NCBI RefSeq assembly: GCF_900108175.1
Contig: NZ_FNVO01000008.1
Span: 247,845-311,844 of the forward strand
Reading direction: 5' to 3'
Source of the DNA: Thermomonospora echinospora
GTDB lineage: Bacteria > Actinomycetota > Actinomycetes > Streptosporangiales > Streptosporangiaceae
Length of the DNA stretch: 64,000 bases
In this document: positions 61,096-64,000 of the stretch, in pieces
How the letters are laid out: every line of letters begins with the position of its first letter
How positions within the stretch are numbered: position 1 is the first letter of the stretch
Notes under the pieces: model-generated
The model's input: the letters and a program-made list of their open reading frames with translations, nothing else
Databases searched by the model: none
Told to the model about the DNA's origin: nothing
Program-made: the position numbers and the translations under genes

Positions 61096-62219
61096 GCGAC
61101 CCGCTGCGACAGGCCGAGCCGCCCGTCGCCATGAGCACCTGGACGGACCGGCTGTGGGACGCCGTCACCGCCGGTGAGGAGTACGCCGCCGCCGACACCG
61201 CGATAGCCGCGCTGGACGACGGGATGGACATCGAGGACCTGCTGCTGGAGGTCATCGCGCCGCTGCAGGCCAGGGTGGGGCGCGAGTGGGCGGCCAACCG
61301 GATGACCGTCGCGCAGGAGCACACTGCCACGGCGGTCAACGAACGCCTGATCGCGGCGGTCGCGCACCACCCGGCCGTCCGGGAGCGGCGGGACGAACGC
61401 GCCGCCGACCGGCTCGGCCGTATCACCGTGGCGTGCATCGACGGTGAGTGGCACGCGCTGCCCGCCCGGATCGTGGCCGAGGTGCTGCGCCTGCGCGGCT
61501 GGCACGTCGACTACCTCGGCGCCCAGGTTCCCACCCCGCATCTGATCGGCCATCTGCACCGCACCGGGCCGAGCCTGGTGGCGTTGTCGTCCTCGATCGC
61601 CACCCGCCTGCCCGCCGCGCACGCCGCGATCATCGCCTGCCAGGCCACCGGCACCCCGGTCCTGGTCGGTGGAGCCGCCTACGGCCCCGCCGGCCGCTAC
61701 GCCTCCCTGCTCGGCGCCGACGGCTGGGCCGGCGACGCACGCATCGCCGCCGACCGCCTGGCCGAGGCCCCGCTGCCTCCGCCGTCTCCTCCGCGCCAGG
61801 CCATCGACGACCTGCCGCACCTGGCCGACCAGGAATACACCCACATCACCCGCACGGCCACCCAACTTGTCCGGCATGTGCTGGGTCGGCTGCCCTCACA
61901 CGTCCCGGTGATGGTCGACTACACCGACCGGCAGCGACGCCACACCGCCGAGGACATCGCCCACATCGTCGACTTCCTCGCCACCGCGCTCTACCTGGAC
62001 GACCCTGACCTGTTCACCGGCTTCCTCACCTGGACCGCCGGCATCCTCAGCGCCCGGAACGTCCCCGCGCACAGCCTGCTGCCCGCCCTGGAACTGTTGT
62101 CAGAACAACTCGCCGACTATCCACGAGCCACCGATATGCTCACCCGCGCACACACGGCCATAACACGGCCAAGTCCCCGAACGATCGAGGCCGGCATGAG
62201 CGGTGGCCGCCTGCTGTGA
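61092..62219 (+). CDS. B12-binding photoreceptor-like protein (CarH/LitR-type sensor)
   Basis: A 375-residue cytoplasmic cobalamin-binding sensor. It has the W-x9-EH motif of light-responsive AdoCbl domains (W66, E76-H77) and, in the Rossmann part, E119-x-H121-x-x-P, the lower axial His site followed by GWHVDYLGAQVP. CarH has a second His beside its Trp that ligates cobalt after light; here that position is Ala67, so the photochemistry may differ. There is no DNA-binding domain; a helical C-terminal domain (about 240-360) is novel to me. Coupled to the phosphatase by ATGA, it probably controls it. Confidence 0.85.
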   Translation: MSDPLRQAEPPVAMSTWTDRLWDAVTAGEEYAAADTAIAALDDGMDIEDLLLEVIAPLQARVGREWAANRMTVAQEHTATAVNERLIAAVAHHPAVRERRDERAADRLGRITVACIDGEWHALPARIVAEVLRLRGWHVDYLGAQVPTPHLIGHLHRTGPSLVALSSSIATRLPAAHAAIIACQATGTPVLVGGAAYGPAGRYASLLGADGWAGDARIAADRLAEAPLPPPSPPRQAIDDLPHLADQEYTHITRTATQLVRHVLGRLPSHVPVMVDYTDRQRRHTAEDIAHIVDFLATALYLDDPDLFTGFLTWTAGILSARNVPAHSLLPALELLSEQLADYPRATDMLTRAHTAITRPSPRTIEAGMSGGRLL

Positions 62220-62516
62220 GTCCAGGAAGCTGATGCGGGTTCTGTGCCGCAGCACTTCGGGCCCGTGGTGACCACGAACGGTGACCAAGCTGCTTCGGGG
62301 CCCGGGGCGGTGTCGGAGGGCGCGGCCTTCCCCGATGGTCATCCTGGGGGCCGGCCCATCTACGAGCGTGTTGTCGCCGAGGCGTACGGCGAGCTCGTGC
62401 GAGCTCTGGCCGCACTCCTGCGCTGCGCCGCCCTCGTACGGAGGGGCTCCGCCCGGCCGGTCCTCGCGGCCGGCCGGGCGGGCGGAGCCGATCAAGCCCG
62501 CCTGGCGGGCTCCGGG
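62220..62516. other. Intergenic region with terminator, no gene supported
   Basis: A 297-base gap between convergent genes. It ends in a strong hairpin (62445-62489). The frames crossing it show no recognisable domain. Confidence 0.4.
62445..62489. terminator. Bidirectional terminator hairpin
   Basis: Arms at 62445-62460 and 62470-62489 pair as GGCTCCGCCCGGCCGG with its complement (plus one bulge), between the convergent photoreceptor-like and alcohol dehydrogenase genes. Confidence 0.75.
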
Positions 62517-63557
62517 TCAGCCGAGAGTGGCGGTGTCGATGACGAACCGGTAGCGGACGTCGGAGGCCAGGACACGCTCGTAGGCCTCGTTGATCCGGTC
62601 CGCTGAGATCAGCTCGATGTCGGCGCCGATGTGGTGCTCCGCACAGAAGTCCAGCATCTCCTGCGTCTCGGGGATGCCGCCGATCATCGACCCGGCGTAG
62701 GAGCGCCGGGCGTTCAGCAGGGAGAACACGGTGAGGCTCAGCGGCTCGGCGGGGGCACCGACGTTGACCAAGGTGCCGTCGACCGCGAGCAGACCGAGGT
62801 AGGCGTCGACGTCGATGCGGGCGCTGACGGTGTTGACGATCAGGTCGAACCGGCCGGCGAGCCGCTCGAAGGTGTCGGGGTCGCTGGTGGCGTGGTAGTG
62901 GTCGGCCCCGAGCCGCAGGCCGTCCTCCTGCTTCTTCAGCGACTGCGAGAGCACGGTGACCTCGGCGCCCAGAGCGTGGGCGAACTTGACGGCCATGTGC
63001 CCCAGCCCGCCGAGACCGACAACGGCGACCTTCTTGCCCGGGCCGGCCCCCCAGCGGCGCAGCGGCGAGTAGGTGGTGATGCCCGCGCACAGCAGCGGCG
63101 CCGCGGCCGCGAAGTCGATGCCCTCGGGCACCGACAGGACGAAGTCGGCGTCGACGACGACATGTGTGGAGTAGCCGCCCTGCGTGATGGTGCCGTCCCG
63201 GTCGACGGCCCCATAGGTGGGCACCATCCCGTTGAGGCAGTACTGCTCGTTGCCGTTGCGGCAGTTGGTGCACTCGCCGCAGGAGTTGACCATGCAGCCG
63301 ACTCCGACGCGGTCACCGGCCTGGTGCAGGGTGACGTCGGCGCCGACCTCGGTGACGATGCCGACGATTTCGTGGCCGGGGACCAGCGGGTAGGACTGGG
63401 GCCCCCAGTCGCCGTTGACGGTGTGAATGTCGGAGTGGCAGATGCCGGCGTACTTGATCTCGATGAGGACGTCGTTGGGGCCGACGTCACGCCGTTCAAT
63501 GACCGTGGGGACCAACGGCTCGGCGGCGGCCGGTGCGGCGTAGGCATGAACACGCAT
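62517..63557 (-). CDS. Zinc-dependent alcohol dehydrogenase (CAD/AdhC type)
   Basis: A 346-residue NAD(P)-dependent alcohol dehydrogenase. Catalytic-zinc residues are in [16 protein letters not shown] and [10 protein letters not shown]; the structural zinc site is [17 protein letters not shown] (four cysteines). The cofactor motif is [21 protein letters not shown], then VTVLSQS, favouring NADP(H). It resembles cinnamyl-alcohol dehydrogenase-like AdhA enzymes that reduce many aldehydes. AGAGGAG before the ATG. A divergent XRE regulator gene at 63714 probably controls it. Confidence 0.92.
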   Translation of the reverse strand: MRVHAYAAPAAAEPLVPTVIERRDVGPNDVLIEIKYAGICHSDIHTVNGDWGPQSYPLVPGHEIVGIVTEVGADVTLHQAGDRVGVGCMVNSCGECTNCRNGNEQYCLNGMVPTYGAVDRDGTITQGGYSTHVVVDADFVLSVPEGIDFAAAAPLLCAGITTYSPLRRWGAGPGKKVAVVGLGGLGHMAVKFAHALGAEVTVLSQSLKKQEDGLRLGADHYHATSDPDTFERLAGRFDLIVNTVSARIDVDAYLGLLAVDGTLVNVGAPAEPLSLTVFSLLNARRSYAGSMIGGIPETQEMLDFCAEHHIGADIELISADRINEAYERVLASDVRYRFVIDTATLG

Positions 63558-63713
63558 GATGGTTGCTCCTCTGATTGGGCCCCCCGCGTACCCACCGGGC
63601 TGGAGGGGGACAGCACCCATCAAAAGAGTTGGTCAGGTGGGGAGGAAGGCACTGATGAAGGGTGTACTGGCAGGGCACCCCAGCCAGGCGGGAGGCCGCC
63701 TAGCCTGGGGAAG

Positions 63714-64000
63714 GTGGACAACCGCAGCCAGGTCCGTGAGTTCCTGACCTCCCGGCGCGCCAGGATCAGCCCGCAGCAGGCCGGGCTCCCCTCCTACGGC
63801 ACCCGCCGGGTGCCCGGCCTACGCCGAGCCGAGGTCGCCCAGCTGGCCGGAGTGAGCGTGGAGTACTACTCCCGCCTGGAACGCGGTGACCTGTCCGGCG
63901 TCTCCGACCACGTTCTGGACGCCCTGGCCCGCGCGCTGCGGCTCAACGACGCCGAACGCACCCATCTGGAGGACCTGGCCCGCGCCGCAGGCCCCGGCTC
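63714..64000 (+). CDS. XRE-family regulator, partial (runs off window)
   Basis: The first 95 residues of a helix-turn-helix regulator of the MmyB-type group: VREFLTSRRARISPQQAGL, then RVPGLRRAEVAQLAGVSVEYYSRLERGDLSGVS and a helical LRLNDAERTHLEDLAR. A ligand-binding domain should follow beyond the right edge. GTG 63714 lies seven bases after a TAGCCT box, consistent with a leaderless transcript. The divergent arrangement with an alcohol dehydrogenase is common in actinobacteria. Confidence 0.85.
   Translation, partial: MDNRSQVREFLTSRRARISPQQAGLPSYGTRRVPGLRRAEVAQLAGVSVEYYSRLERGDLSGVSDHVLDALARALRLNDAERTHLEDLARAAGPG

Noticed and set aside
59206..61877. Long minus-strand frames opposite the phosphatase and B12 genes
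   Set aside because: Shadows of the plus-strand SpoIIE and cobalamin-binding genes.

Overview
The window is high-GC DNA with dense, often overlapping genes (ATGA and GTGA junctions), frequent GTG starts, leaderless-looking promoters and many actinobacterial families (mycofactocin, ECF41 sigma factor, F420/PPOX-type enzymes, DUF5335, BlaI, LppY/LpqO). It is most likely the chromosome of a filamentous actinomycete of the Actinomadura/Streptosporangiales type; the exact genus cannot be fixed from the sequence alone. No rRNA, tRNA, CRISPR array, insertion sequence or prophage was seen.

Layout. 0.2-2.4 kb: a 5'-3' exonuclease and a divergent M24 peptidase. 2.6-7.8 kb: a complete sugar ABC importer (ATPase, lipoprotein, two permeases), one permease carrying a large extracytoplasmic insertion. 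7.8-18.5 kb: mixed housekeeping and accessory genes: DUF72, P450, BlaI-type regulator, TerB, Spo0M with a strange acidic tail, two CNNM/CBS transporters, a CDF exporter with its ArsR-type metal sensor, DUF5335 and a DUF5954-like protein.

18.7-29.2 kb is the most interesting part: a pterin-like biosynthetic locus. It holds a GTP cyclohydrolase II homologue with an altered key residue, a creatininase-type amidohydrolase, a 6-pyruvoyltetrahydropterin-synthase-fold protein lacking catalytic and zinc residues, an MDR dehydrogenase, a methyltransferase, a GT4 glycosyltransferase, a flippase-like UPF0104 membrane protein, a GT39 membrane glycosyltransferase, a membrane sulfatase/phosphotransferase and a CDP-alcohol phosphatidyltransferase. 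It looks like the Streptomyces coelicolor SCO6650/SCO6655 neighbourhood, whose product is, to my knowledge, unknown.

29.2-35.8 kb is a mycofactocin cluster (mftR divergent from mftA-B-C-D-SDR-E-F), including a 48-residue mftA. 35.8-40.4 kb: MscL with a zinc ribbon, a Clp-N/HTH pair behind a doubly palindromic promoter, a flavin reductase and two secreted proteins. 40.6-45.4 kb: a lipid or steroid-like catabolic set (two acyl-CoA dehydrogenase subunits, P450, ferredoxin, thioesterase). 45.6-53.5 kb: MFS transporter, a secreted beta-rich protein, a divergent LigA, an FAD oxidoreductase with its ECF41 sigma factor, and a PPOX enzyme. 53.6-56.8 kb is a PQQ cluster (pqqA-C-D-E-B). 57-64 kb: small membrane genes, an LppY/LpqO-type protein, a SpoIIE phosphatase coupled to a B12-binding photoreceptor-like protein, an alcohol dehydrogenase and a truncated XRE regulator at the right edge.

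Two peptide-derived redox cofactors (mycofactocin and PQQ) are thus made from loci about 20 kb apart, close to a third, apparently GTP-derived pathway. Several dehydrogenases in the window (MDR, SDR, ADH) could be clients, although no obvious PQQ quinoprotein dehydrogenase is present here.
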